A DNA stretch of 64,000 nt from Phycomyces blakesleeanus NRRL 1555(-). Its lineage: Eukaryota > Mucoromycota > Mucoromycetes > Mucorales > Phycomycetaceae. The DNA lies in contig NW_017265152.1 of NCBI RefSeq assembly GCF_001638985.1, forward strand, positions 66,849 to 130,848, written 5' to 3'. Position 1 is the first letter of the stretch; each line of letters opens with the position of its first letter. Both the position numbers and the translations under genes were made by a program. The notes under the pieces are model-generated. The model worked only from the letters and a program-made list of their open reading frames with translations, was not told where the DNA came from and made no database searches. This document shows positions 10,949 to 22,664 of the stretch, in pieces.

Positions 10949-13900
10949 CTAAATAGTAATAATTGAAATTGAATTGATTAAAGGAAATAATAATAATAGA
11001 GGATAAATATATAAGTAAGTGTATGTATGAGAATTAATAGTAAATTTTTTTGGTAAAGGAATTGCAAGTTTTTTGTTGATGTTTTTTGTAGTTTTATAAT
11101 CTACTATTGCAACTGTTAGGAGAATCTGATGTACTGGTAGAATGCTTTGAAAATCTTGCTTGTAGAATTCATCTTGTAACAACTCAACTCCTTCTAATTC
11201 TCTTGTTTTGTCCGAAATGGATTTGAACCATTTGACAAATGTAAATACATGCTGACTACCTTGGGGATTTCTGCATGTTAGAGAAGAAACAGTTGGGCCA
11301 AAGTTGTGAACAAAAAGGTACTGAATCTCTCCAACATAGGCATGTTCTGACCAAGTTCGTTTAGTAAAGTATGCTTATACATATAATCCTTGGCCATTTG
11401 TGCCAATGCATTCTTTGTAGGTCTGACCAAGAAGATTAACAGACTTTACCATTTCGATCCAGTCATTAACGAAAGGTGAGTCATCAATAATGTCTTTGTA
11501 GCTTGTGATCCAAGAATTGTTGTAGGCAACTTGATAATATTCTACAAGACAATCATACTGATTTTTTAGCATTATCAACAGAGACTTTGTTTGCAAAGGC
11601 AAGGCAGATGATGGCAGAGACTCATTTTCACAAATTGATATTGACAAGTTGCAAAAAGCTTCCAGAAATTCAGAAATTGAGAAAAAGTGAGAGAGATAGG
11701 TTATGTTGTTGTTGTTGTTGAAGAGCTTATCAAAAATGTCAAAACATTCTAGTGCATGCAAAGGTTTCTAAATGCGGTGAATAAAATCTCCCTTCCATGA
11801 TTTTTCAATGAATTGTCTCATGAATATTGATTCAAAGCCATTTTGTCAGTTGGTCTTAATGTTTTTCAGAATGCTATTATATCTTTCGAAGCTGAAAAGC
11901 CAATATCTGTAAACTGGTCCAAAATCAGTAAGTGTTTTTTTAAGATATAAATGCAAATGCATGTTGGGAGAAAGAAGGTCCAGGTTTTATACTGTCTCGC
12001 ATTCATTACAAAATTTCTCCAGGCATATATGTCCATTCTTGATATCTTCTTCAGAAACACTAGGCTTGGTGAAGTATCTGCATACGTTAACAGACTCTAT
12101 CCAGTTCTTGAACTCTGGCAATAGCAACATATCCCTTAGAACTATAGGAGAGTACACATGGCACCAAGATATCCACTCATCAGCTTTCATATAGGGAAAT
12201 CCCTTGGCAATCTTTGTCCCAAGTGACATGTAATCAGGCAGCAACACTACCTTCTTAACAGCCTTTTGCATGGCAATGAGTTTTTTATCATCAATCAATT
12301 TATCTGCAAGCCATCTCTCCATCATTCTTTTAGCAGTACCTAAGAATAGATTGTGCATTGGATCAATGATTGTGCAGCAGACAATGTCAAAGTACTGGAG
12401 ACAATGCAGTTCAGACCAGCAAACATTATTTGCTACTTTGAGACGATGTCTCTCAGCATGCATGATTGCATTTTTCCAGACCTCTGCATCCTTACAATTG
12501 TCATTCTTAGTGCGTAGATGTCACTTTGAGAAATCAAACCCTGAATAATCAATGGAACTCTTTCCAGCTAACCTTAAAAATTGAAATTTACACAAATGGC
12601 ATGTATTTGTACTTGTACAGGATGTGAATCCACATACTTTCCTTGCAGCCAGTATATCACAGACAACCATGAGAAGTGCTGCTTGAATATTGGTACCATT
12701 TGGACATTGATAAGTCTTGATTTTCATGCCTGTTTACAACTCCTTTAACTTGTCAACAGGAGGCTTGAGATAATAGTTGATATCTGATGTACTCACTTCT
12801 TTTGGTTCAGGCATTAATCCAACAAGGATCATGTTTTCTTTTTTGAACTATTCACTGCGTGGGAGATTGTTGATTGTGAGGTATATTGCGCCACAGGAAT
12901 AGGTCACACCATCAAATGGCTGAAACCAGTCAATGTTTAGCGTGAGCATAAGGGACCGCACAGTATCAACAAAAGGAATTCTGTCTACGTCTACAAGCTT
13001 ATTTCACATTGCCCCATCATATACGTCAAACAGAGTATTCTCCATTTTTGGGCCGCAGTTCCATGAATTGATGTTGTCTTCAAAATTAGATCACTGAAAG
13101 AACGTCTTCAATGCTTTTTTGACCAAGTGGAATACAAATGTCTTTTTTGGTACCCTTGACCCAGATCCAGTCTTGAATAGGCTGTTATTACACAGAGAAC
13201 ATTTTCCAAACATAGGCAATGTACAACAAATTGGAGAAGTATTGTTATTTTCATAAATGGTGTGGCATTTACTGTAGGCAATATACTTTTTGATTCCATT
13301 TGTCAAAACATTAAATCCTGCCAATCTTTTGAGCCCAGGAATATTCACAGGAAGGCAGAATAGATCAAATAAAAATTGAAGAATTTTGTTAACTATAGCA
13401 ATCAAGATTACAGCTTCTTCATCTACAACATACAAAGTCACAAAAAAGGCAACAGAAATAATAATAAACTGGTAAATCAAATTCAATTCTGAGATTGATT
13501 TTAAAGAATTATCTACATTTTTTTAAAAAAAAATAATTAACTGTCTTTTATTTTTCAGAAACTAATATTCTATTAATCTATACAAACTTTCATCATTGGT
13601 CATTTCATTATCAGTCATTTCATCTTCAGGCTCTTCATCCTCAAGGCTGTCACTGACATAGAATGTATTTACTTCATCACCAAACACATTATCAGATTCA
13701 GATAAAGATAAGTTTCTTGTTGATGTATCTAATCTACAGTCGATGTTATTCAAATCTACTAAAAAGGAATTTTAGACCTAAATAAATCATCAAAATATAA
13801 TAAAGCTATCTTACTTTTGAACACAAAATATACTTCAATGTCTTGCTGCTCAATCTCAAACATATCTTCATTGTAATTCACAGCCTCGGCAGTCTCCCAA

Positions 13901-14141
13901 ATAACTGTCTCTTGCATTTCTTTAAGGGCTAAATTATTATGATTATTATGATTATTATTATTATATAAAATAAAGTAAATAAATTAATTTTATATGCTTG
14001 AATAAGTGTATTACCCAGAATATCTTTTTCTTGATAATGCTTAAATGTTTTAGCAGATACAAAATCATATCCCCCATCTTTATTTTTACAGATAGTACAT
14101 TTACACTGCTTTCTTACAGTCTTTTGATAAATAGGAGCCAT
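10949..14141 (-). pseudogene. CACTA-A Tnp2-family transposase, heavily decayed
   Basis: Starts at 14141 with a Cys-rich exon (CKCTICKNKDGG), followed by acidic exons and a Tnp2 body. Recognisable blocks include LTLNIDWFQPFDG, NNLPRSE, CHLCKFQFL, DPMHNLFLGTAKRM, KADEWISWCHVYSP and LSPNMHLHL, in the same order as copies B and D. At least seven in-frame stops occur. Those at 13004-13006 and 12521-12523 fall where copy B has Trp. The natural end seems lost: the last block, LAIPLPKKF, runs on to about 10949. No intact catalytic protein can come from this copy. Confidence 0.85.
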
Positions 14142-14394
14142 TTTAAATAAAAGCCAAATGTCTATAATAGTATTTAAAAGTAAAAGAAAGGATTTTAAAG
14201 ATTTATTTTATTTTATTTTATTTGTGTTTAGTGTTGCTTTCTAATTATATACATCTTTTTATAGCCAATAGAGTTAGCAGAAATAATATTCAACAACTTT
14301 AATTACAAAAAAAACTGAGTAGCAATTCTATCTTTTCTGTCTCTCAGAACTGATATATGCTATACATATGCGAAATTGATACATTTTTGCAGTG

Positions 14395-14465
14395 ATATAA
14401 TTTTTTCTAGAATTACAAAGAATTCTGCAACGTCACCGCACTGCCGGACAACCGAAATTTTGTTT
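14395..14465 (-). repeat. LTR-like repeat, right copy, terminal piece
   Basis: These 71 bp match 5389-5462 with a few transitions (shared core AGAATTCTG, then CACTGCCGGACAACCGAAA versus CATTGCCAGACAATCGAAA). They are the outer end of the 5' LTR that CACTA-A split. The outer end lies 42 bp before the tRNA-Leu gene, a placement often seen for retroelements that target Pol III genes. Confidence 0.75.
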
Positions 14466-14507
14466 TTTAGTACTTTTTTGTAAACATCCCATATCTCCAA
14501 TATAGTT

Positions 14508-14590
14508 GGAGAGATGGCCGAGTTGGTCTAAGGCGTCACGTTAAGGCCGTGATCTCTTCGGAGGCGTGGGTTCGAATCCCACTCTCTTCA
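14508..14590 (+). tRNA. tRNA-Leu (anticodon AAG)
   Basis: A complete 83-nt cloverleaf with a long variable arm. The acceptor arm GGAGAGA pairs with TCTCTTC (one G-U), followed by discriminator A. The D arm is GCCG...AGGC. The anticodon stem TCACG/CGTGA encloses the loop TTAAGGC with anticodon AAG, which reads CUU and, after inosine modification, CUC. The variable arm is type II as required for Leu, and the T arm is GTGGG TTCGAAT CCCAC. No intron is present. A Pol III terminator-like T run follows at about 14599-14604. It is the only clear host gene in the first 44 kb and is flanked on both sides by LTR sequence. Confidence 0.95.
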
Positions 14591-14740
14591 AAACATCATT
14601 TTTGTCGTGTCTGAAATTTTGTCAGCCAATCAGGATGACGATTACACAGAATTCTCTGTCAAGTTGTTGGGCATTATTTTGATGAATCTGTAAAATCTGA
14701 AGATGGTTAACTGCAGTACCTCGTTATGCGCAGTAACATC

Positions 14741-15102
14741 TGTCAAGTCTCGATCTGGTATTTCTTTTCTGGCACTTGTAACTAAGTTGCAGAATCAATA
14801 TCACTGGGGATTGTCAAGTTTATGAATAGTTTTTAGATAAGAATAAAGATGCTTTTTATTAAATATATTTCTTGACTATTTATACAAAATGATAATTGTT
14901 TTCTGGCTAAAAGAATAGCTAGAATAATATGTCTTAGATATCTGTTGTCCAGTAATATCTTCTTCAAGTATATTCACTGTCTTAAACATCTAAAACATAT
15001 ATGAAAGACCAATTGGCAAAGTCAAGATCTTTTATCCTAAAAAGTCAACTCTTACTAGTTGCTTATAACTACTGATTTTATTTACCGATGTCAACTCTGG
15101 CA
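14741..15102 (-). repeat. Solo LTR of a second family (about 362 bp)
   Basis: The plus strand reads TGTCAAGTCTCGATC...CAACTCTGGCA, so the minus strand begins TGCCAGAGTTGACATC and ends GACTTGACA. On the minus strand a TATAAATA box (near 14880) is followed about 30 bp later by AATAAAAAGCAT, the usual U3/R arrangement. ACATC occurs at both edges (14736-14740 and 15102-15106), giving a near-perfect 5-bp duplication with a one-base uncertainty. Homologous sequence recurs at 22665-23045. It lies 150 bp downstream of the tRNA gene. Confidence 0.7.
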
Positions 15103-15757
15103 CATCTTCCTGAGTATTAACTGCAATATAATGTCTCTTCTTTTATTTAAATATAATATAATAGCTACTGCGGATAATGCGCAGTATTAGTTTAGAAAAC
15201 TATATAAGACAATTCAATTCATATTAATAAAAAGTATCTTTTATCCTCTCTTTGATTTTACGTATACTCCTTGATCTCGAGTGGGTTTGACCTTTTGACT
15301 TTGTTATAGTAAAAGGAAGACCAACCCAGATCGGGAATAACAAAGTCTTGACTGGGTGTATCTTTCTATTATTTTAACTTGTATAAGTTTTGATAATAGA
15401 TCATCACCAACTAGTACTACAAAAATTATATGATTTCCCCTTGAGAAACTTCGGTTGAATCAAAGGGAAATTTTGATAATATTTCAACTTTACAGGGTTT
15501 TTTACTTTTGGCAGCAATAATTTAATTGGGCCAATTCAATTGGATATAGCATATGCTATGCCTTCCAACATTTATTTTGACCAGTGCTTTGCTCTGTCAC
15601 CAACCAACAAAAAAAACTTTTACTTTGATATTAAGACTAGACTAATTATATTTTAAAGACTATAAAAAGAAGTTTAATTATATGCTTTTATTACTTTGAC
15701 TTTTGTAATTTTTGTAAATGCTATTGTGGTTATAGAATTGTAAATATATAAAGACAT

Positions 15758-16005
15758 AGATAAATGGGGTTTTATTTCACAGATATTCTTTATATATATA
15801 AAATTTTTAAAAGAAAATGTAAAACTGAAACATTTTGTTTGAATATATTGGTTTTACATTGATAGAAAGCGATATAATATGACGTAGTTGGCAAAAATGA
15901 GAACAAATCAGTATAACATTGAAGAGATATGTTAAAAGGGATTACTGATTGGATACCTGATTTAAGGATTTCTAGCTACAATTTAGACTCTGATATTATA
16001 ATAGG
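15758..16005 (-). repeat. LTR-like fragment inside CACTA-B left arm
   Basis: Shares TATTGGTTTTACATT, CAGTATAACATTGA and TTGGATACCTGA-TTAAGGATTTCT with 22788-22925 in the same order and orientation. It ends just before the presumed promoter of the transposase (ATG at 16084). It may be an older LTR insertion captured by the transposon, perhaps now serving as upstream regulatory sequence. The precise limits are unclear. Confidence 0.45.
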
Positions 16006-16083
16006 AAAGTCTATAAAAATAAACTATGTTACTGAATAATTTCCCTTTTTTGCAAATTTCATAAATGCAACCCAATTCCTAAA

Positions 16084-19000
16084 ATGTCTAATAACGAAGT
16101 TGAATGCAGTTGCTCAGTATGCTCTCCAAATGGCAGATACTCTGTTATGGTCTCTTTCCAGACATGCCATAGACATTTTGCAGATGATGTACAAAGAAAT
16201 TTCCAAAGACAATCTTGTATGTATAAAGCTACCTTAACATTTTATTTTACATGATAATTTAACACATTTATATAATACAATATCACTTGCAGAAGCAATA
16301 GACATGGTGAATGACAATGATAATGACATGGAAATTGATGTCAAGACAAATATTTCTGAAGATCTTAAATGTAATTATATTTTTTTTGCAAGTTTTATAA
16401 GCTCTTATAATTCTAATTATTCAACTCTTTCTACTATAGCTGTTTACAACTTACCCGGTTCTAATGATGAGGATTTGTCCAACTCTTACGAATTCAATAA
16501 CAAATGTGAAAACATCAAAGGTTAGTATAAAAAGCAGATAAGAGAAATACCTTGAAATATATTTTGGATATTAATACAACTATGCAATAGAACAATTGTT
16601 TAGTCATGAAATGCCAGCAGATCTAACCCACAGTTTCATCGCATCCTTTGCTGCATATTTTATATCCAAATACATAATCAATTCTGGTAGTGCTATCTTT
16701 ATCAAGTTTACCAATGAGGTGCTGGCACATTTTGGACAATCATTTTGTCTGCCGTTGAGTCTGAAGCGTTTGAATTCATTGACGGGTCTAAGCACATTGA
16801 CTGCAGACATCCATCGCTTTGTACCATGTGACAAATGCCATAAGATTTTTTCTGAGTCAGCATCCAAGTCTAGTCCTCAGTGTTGCGACTTCAGAAAGTT
16901 GTCTGGAAACACATGTGGAAACAATTTGTTCTTGGAAGCCCCCAATAGCTTGGATAGATCAAGAAAGGTCTACATGTACAACTCGATAACAACAGCATTG
17001 TCCATCTTCTTTTTGCGTCCTGGATTTGAGAGATCAATTAACCTCTGGAGATTCCAACAGTAAGTACCAGGAACTCTGTTCGATGTGTACAATGGGGCAA
17101 AATGGAACTCATTGAAAGATAATACTGGTCAACAATTCGTAGCACATGAACATTCCATCATGCTAACACTTAACATTGATTGGTTCCAGCCCTTTGATGG
17201 GGTTACTTACTCTTGTGGCACGATCTACTTGTCCGTAAACAATCTGCCCAGGGAGGAAAAATACAAGAAGCAAAACATTGTCCTTGTGGGACTTATGCCA
17301 GGTCCAAGCAAAGCCAAAACGCATCAGATAAACCATTATCTTTGCCCTCTTGTAGCCGAGCTAAACCAATTGTATTCTGGTGTTGCTATTCCAACAAACG
17401 AGTGTTCTTCCGGTACCTTGGTCCGTGCTGCAATTCTTCTCGTTGCTTGTGACATCCCAGCTGCAAGGAAAACATGTGGATTTATATCGCATGCCAGTAC
17501 TAACGCATGCCATGTATGCAACTGCCAATATTCTTGTTGTTCAGATGGCAAGGGTATGGACCATTCTGGTTTCAAATTCTCTGATTGGATTTTCAACACT
17601 GATGAAAAGAACAAAATAAATGCAGAGAGATGGAGACAAGCTGGTAGCAATGTTAAAAGAGCAAGGTTAGAGAAAGAGAATGATGTCTGCTGGTCAGAGC
17701 TCCATCGGCTTCAATACTTCAATGCAGTTGAGTGTATCATCATAGATCTGATGCATAATCTCTTCCTTGGCATGGCAAAAAGGATGATGGAGAAATAGAG
17801 AGAAGAGAATCTGATTACCAGTGAGCATCTGGCCGAAATGCAGCAAGACGCAGACAGTATGATCATTCCTCTCGGCATCACTCTATTGCATAACAAAATT
17901 GGAAGGGGCTTTCCATTCATGAAGGCAGACGAATAGAAGTCCTGGTGTTTGGTTTACTCTCCCATTCTCCTGGCTGGTCGTTTACCACCAGAAGATCTCT
18001 GTGACTGGATGGAGTTCATTCACGCATGCAAGTACTTGGCAAGACCAAGTATAACTGTTGAAGACTTGTCACATGCGCATGCTTTTTTAGAGTCGTTTGG
18101 TCAAAAGTGTCAGATTATGTTTGGGAATGATTTCATATCTCCCAACATGCATCTACACCTGCATTTCAAAGAAACCGTCCTCAACTTTGGCCCTGTATAC
18201 GGGTACAGGCTCTTCAGCTTTGAGAGATACAATGGTGTATTAAAAAACTATACTACAAATAACAAAGATGGATTCGAAGGCACGTTCATGCGAAGATACC
18301 TTGAGGACACACGCAAGATAGATCTTTTCCATACAACAATGCAATCTCTCCAGACCCCCTCTCAAGTCTCTTTGATATATGACCTCGTTGATTCATTTCT
18401 GACTCTTGTCACTGTCACTGCCGCTACCACTACCACTATTGTCCCCACTGCACTGTACTTGTCAACCACTTCTTCTGGTTTCAATCTGAAGATCTTCCTT
18501 GCTTCCGCTGAAGTGAACATCAACAATGTCAAAGGCAACAAGCCATTGCGTTCTTCTGTCTTCCCTCTCAGTCTTGATGAGGTTTTTTCAATGAAAGAAG
18601 ACGAGTATGTCCTTCTGCTTGAGTTATACTGTATGGCGTACAGCAATACTTCATTGAGAGGCTACCAAGACGTGATATTTGGCCAATTATTCATGAACAA
18701 CATGATTCAGAAGATGCAGCCCATCAATCTTCTTGGCCAGGTATATAAAGGCAGCAATGGTATAGTTCGACATGGTTCAATCATACAAGCAATGTTTCAT
18801 GAAAACAATAATCATGAAATGAGTGCGTTTACTGGCCAGATCCAATATCTTTTTGTCAGCAATATCATCAACCCAGTTACATACCAAGTGGACAGACATA
18901 TATTTGCATATTTCATGTGGTATAGAACATCTAGTCAAGATACAAGAAGTGAGCAGTTTGTAGAGATGAGCGAATTTTTGTTTACAAGAAGCAATTTTCA

Positions 19001-19115
19001 AAACATCTTATCTGCTTACCGCATATTGATGCCTGCTGCCATTGGTGTACATACAACTGCCACTGGTAATACCCATATGCTCATTGCCCCTTTATATAGA
19101 AAAATTTATGCATAA
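16084..19115 (+). pseudogene. CACTA-B Tnp2-family transposase, three internal stops
   Basis: Begins with a Cys/His exon at 16084 (CSCSVCSPNGRYSV). Small acidic exons follow (about 16297-16370 and 16440-16520), then one long exon from 16592 to the TAA ending at 19115. Conserved Tnp2 blocks: LTLNIDWFQPFDGVTYSCG, VNNLPREEKYK, VLVGLMPGPSKA, CDIPAARKTCGF, CHVCNCQY, DLMHNLFLGMAKRM, SPNMHLHLHFKE, LFSFERYNGVLKN. All three stops are in frame with the rest of the exon: TAA 17061-17063, TAG 17796-17798 and TAG 17934-17936. The last two replace Trp codons kept in copy A (MERW and KADEW). Without them the frame would be complete, so this copy died recently by few changes. Confidence 0.9.
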
Positions 19116-19149
19116 ACAAAAAAAATATATCTTTATTTATTATTACTAT

Positions 19150-19590
19150 TATTATTATTAAAAATATTTGCTTTATACCAATGAGATGATGAAGAGAAAA
19201 AGTAATTTATATTGCCGTTTTTAAAGTTGTTTGCTTCGAATGAATAAGATGATGAAGAGAGAAAGTATTTTGTGTTGCTATTAAAGTCGTTTGCTTTGAA
19301 TGAATAAAATGATGAAGAGAGAAATTATTTTGTATTGCTGTTAAAGTCCTTCGCTCCAAATGAATAAGATGAGGAGAATAACTATATTATATTGCTATCA
19401 TTAAAAATCTTTACTTTGTACAAATGAGATAATGAAGAGATGAATTATATTTATTTATCATTATTAAAAAAATGGTTTATATAAATAAGATGACAAAGAG
19501 ATGAATTATATTTATTTATTATTATCAAAAAAAATGGTTTGGAAGAATAAGATGAAGAGAAAAATTGTATTTATTTATTAATCTTTAATG
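19150..19590. repeat. Minisatellite of about 63-bp units between the CACTA-B genes
   Basis: Seven or so diverged units, each with GATGATGAAGAGA(A/G)AAA, a T/A-rich stretch, and a TTTGCTT...AATGAATAAGATGA junction, run between the transposase stop and the accessory gene stop. Unit lengths vary from about 55 to 65 bp. The array occupies the convergent 3' ends, so it would lie in both 3' untranslated regions. Confidence 0.75.
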
Positions 19591-20762
19591 GTCCATTGAG
19601 CTAGTGGGACTTTTAAATCATTGGAAACATCCACGTCACATGTAACTCTGGTATGAGGGATAAGTTTCAGTGATCTTTGCTATCCTTTTGCTACAGCATA
19701 ATCGTCAAGACTTTCTAAGAGCGTTTGAAGCTATTTTTTTTCACGTTAATTATTTTTCATATATCAATTGATCTCTAAGTATATTATCTCATCACTTCTT
19801 CAGCTAGGGCAATGAGCCTTCAGACATTTACTGTTGGCTGATCTAGTTGCCTCATTGTCTGTCTCATCATCAGACATTACTGTCTTTTGAAGGACATGAG
19901 CACAATTGTCTCTTTTCGTGACCATATCAATGACTTCTTTGTTTTCAAGGTAAGCCATGGAATGCCGGTGAAGAAGCTATACATACATTTAAAAAATAAC
20001 AGTGAGTATCAAATAATATATATATATACATATCTAATTAGACACTTACTAACAAACTACACTGATGTCTTCTTGATGCAGTTCTTTTTCTGTTTGCAGA
20101 TGAAGGCATTCTGCAGGACTCACGGACCTGATTGCAAAAATAGTTTTTTACCATACGTGCAAGGTCACTTGTAAGTATGCCATCAGATTGGGGTTGGCTT
20201 CGCAAATACGCAGTTAGAGCCAGTGCAAGACCGTGATTATAGCCACCTGTAAAGTAGCTTGTAAGGACCAATCCTGGCTTTGCAGCATTTGTGGCTACTT
20301 TTCTTCAGTCACTACTGCTGAAGTTCCACTTTTTCAGATACCCATTGATCAATTTCTTAGAGAAAAGTGTTACATGTCTTGGCCATTATTCTCAAATCAA
20401 ATCTTACCAAGATTGCTGGGTGTCTCTTTCCAGGCACATAATCATCTTCCATCAATAATGAAAGACCAGTGACCGCTTCAACGCCTGATGTAACATTGTA
20501 TCTGGAAGCAGTATTCTGGACAACAGTTTGATCAGAAACAATATTTGCTACTGTCTCCTGAAGACGAGTTATGGTATCATTGGACTTGGTGATACCAGTG
20601 GCCATGCTTGCAATTTGGTCAGTAAGACTCTTCATCTGAGCATTAAGACTGGCCAGCATTGCCAGAACTGGATTGGCCACATTACCATCAACATGACTAC
20701 CTGCCGGTCTTGTGGTAGGTGCATACATAACCAATTCTAGACCAGTGTTATTGTTGGGCATG
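19578..20762 (-). pseudogene. CACTA-B accessory gene, decayed
   Basis: Exon 1 begins MPNNNTGLELVMY at 20762. It has a heptad-like stretch (LASLNAQMKSLTDQIASMA) and ends near 20411 with PAIL before GTAAGA. Copy A ends the same exon with AVIL. Exon 2 has ALTAYLRSQPQSDGILTSDLAR, aligning with KYLKSYILAQPRASGF of copy A, and ends at the same relative position (RRHQ versus HTDQ). Then VMSDDETDNEATR leads to CPS-stop-RSDE, where D has PSWRSEE, so the TGA replaces Trp. The last exon ends LAQWTIKD at TAA 19580-19578. A further stop occurs in exon 2 and in the last exon. It is tail-to-tail with the transposase. Confidence 0.65.
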
Positions 20763-21959
20763 ATGTTATGTGCAATAGCCGCATGCACAAAATCATTCTC
20801 AGAGGGACTGTTAGAGGTGAAGTTGTTTATTTTCTATATAGAATCAAATATTAATATATGTTAGCTAATGAAATAAGCTTGACACAGTTTCTGTTGAATT
20901 TATATATACAAATAAAGAAGATGATTGAGAGAGGTCAATTAAGTAAAGTCGAAGCCCTATTTATTACAAAATTTCAACTATAGTAATTATTCAAACTGCA
21001 TATGTTTCAATTTGGAGAAGTATATATCTTTGGGTAAATGAACCACCTTTTTTTTGAAACATTGTTTATCTGCCACTTTTCTTTGGAATCTATATATTTG
21101 AAGTCAAACTATTTTCTTTCTTTCTTTTCTCTTTTGTACTTTTTGACACAAATTTATGGTAAAACATTTTCCTTTTTTTTTGCTTCTTTGTTTTACTTCT
21201 TTGTTTTACTTTGATGTTTTACTTCTTTACCCACCGCTTTTTGTCTTCCAACAGTTTGACAAGTTATATATTTCTTTTTTTTTGATAAAGTATCTAACTA
21301 GAGACATGCCAATAAGTATATGTTTACTTAAGTATTTATTATTTACTAATAATGCCAACAATATAGATACCATTATATCCTTTTGATGCCACCCACAATA
21401 ATATTCACATCTCATATTGTGGTATCTCTTTACGAAATACATGTATTCCAACTTTGCTTTTATATCTATCTTTTCTTTGTAAACATTATTCAATTAGGTC
21501 CGAGTATTATTTTCTTAGAACAATAACATCTGGTAAGTTTTTTTTAACGAGCAAATCATCTATACACTCATTATAAACAATACTAAATGTGATATCTTTT
21601 GGTAGCAATTAGCGTATCAAGAGCTTTAATCTTGTAGTGTTTACTAGTTGTCAATTATTAGTTTATGACAATTGTATCAAGCCTGTAAGTATCAATTTTC
21701 TTATATTTTATTTTCAATGATATCATCTAATATATATATCTTTCTTTTTTTGTGTTATATAGTTGACTGTTTCTTCAAGTAGGTATTGACATAAGTGCTT
21801 TAAACAATAACAATTCAACAGTATATGGTAGAAAGTATTGTTATAATCAATAGTTTTACGAAATGAATGTACCAAAAAAACTAGAATGCTCATCAAGAAA
21901 ATATTCTTTTTCAAATATCAAAATAAATAAAACAAAAAAAAATTCACTCAAAATAATAC

Positions 21960-22370
21960 AAAACCACTTCTTTAAAATGTATGGTTTCCCAAATGTGAAA
22001 TGCTAAGAAATATACTTTCCCACAAATTCGTGCTATAAAACCATAAATTAATATATAATAAAAAAAGGGGAAAGTGTTCCTGCTAAAGAAGTATTTATGT
22101 CCGATTCAAAAATGAATGATTTCCTATAAATTTTATATAATAAAAATATAATTGTCCACAAATTCGTGTTATAAAACAAAAAATAAATATACAATGAAAT
22201 AAGGGGAAAGTGTACCCACTAAAGAAGTATTTTTATTAGCTTAAAATGAATGCTTTCCTATAGATTTTATATGATAAAATACACTTTCCCACAAATTCGT
22301 ATTATATAACTAGAGAAAAAATATACAGAAAAATATAGGGAAAGTATAGATGCAAAAGCAGTATTCATAT
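21960..22370. repeat. CACTA-B subterminal tandem repeats (about 135 bp, three units)
   Basis: CTTTCCCACAAATTCGT or a close variant recurs near 22016, 22155 and 22284. Each copy is followed by GTTATAAAAC-like bases, a GGGGAAAGTGT block, CTAAAGAAGTATTT and AATGAATG-TTTCCTATA. The array lies about 300 bp inside the right inverted end. Subterminal repeats in CACTA elements are known binding sites for the accessory TnpA protein in plants; that these do the same is inference. Confidence 0.7.
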
Positions 22371-22664
22371 CCTGGTTTTTTTTAGACTAAATGATGATCT
22401 AAAATAGAATATAATGACTACATGTATCAAGAGCACGGAGTATACACTCATTATTTCTATTCAAATACAATTGACGGACTAAGAAGGGTTATTGTTACTC
22501 AGTGAAACAATACTTACTTCATGATCTTAAACTTCTATCTACTTGATATAAGTATACTAGATATCTCACAGGTAACATTCCTAAAACCACACAGAAATCG
22601 CGGCTTTAAACTCAATATTTGCATACTTTCTACTTCATGAAATCATATAATTTTTGTAGTGTAG

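Larger units (their letters stand above)
7483..14394. mobile_element. CACTA DNA transposon, copy A (6.9 kb)
   Basis: The right end is CACTGCAAAAATG read inwards (14394 back to 14382); the left end is the imperfect match TACTGGAAAAATT at 7483. The 3-bp duplication ATA flanks both ends (7480-7482 and 14395-14397). Joining the flanks recreates the contiguous sequence present at 5385-5400, which is strong evidence for the limits. Inside are a plus-strand accessory gene (9205-10918) and a minus-strand transposase (14141-10949), tail to tail. Both are interrupted by stops, and the accessory gene carries a solo LTR. A third set of possible minus-strand exons lies at about 8300-8810. Confidence 0.85.
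15415..22661. mobile_element. CACTA DNA transposon, copy B (7.25 kb)
   Basis: Inverted ends of 23 bp: the left begins TACTACAAAAATTATATG at 15415. The right, read inwards from 22661, begins CACTACAAAAATTATATG and matches for 22 of 23 bases. The 3-bp duplication TAG is present at 15412-15414 and 22662-22664. Contents: a plus-strand transposase (16084-19115), a tandem repeat array, a convergent minus-strand accessory gene (20762-19578) and a triplicated subterminal unit before the right end. Both genes carry stops. The left arm (about 15758-16000) includes a stretch similar to the LTR at 22690-22930. Confidence 0.92.

Noticed and set aside
14606..14740. Sequence after the tRNA resembling the LTR outer end (AAATTTTGTCAGCC)
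   Set aside because: The similarity to the LTR at 14395-14465 is limited to short AT-rich words; no duplication or second end was found.
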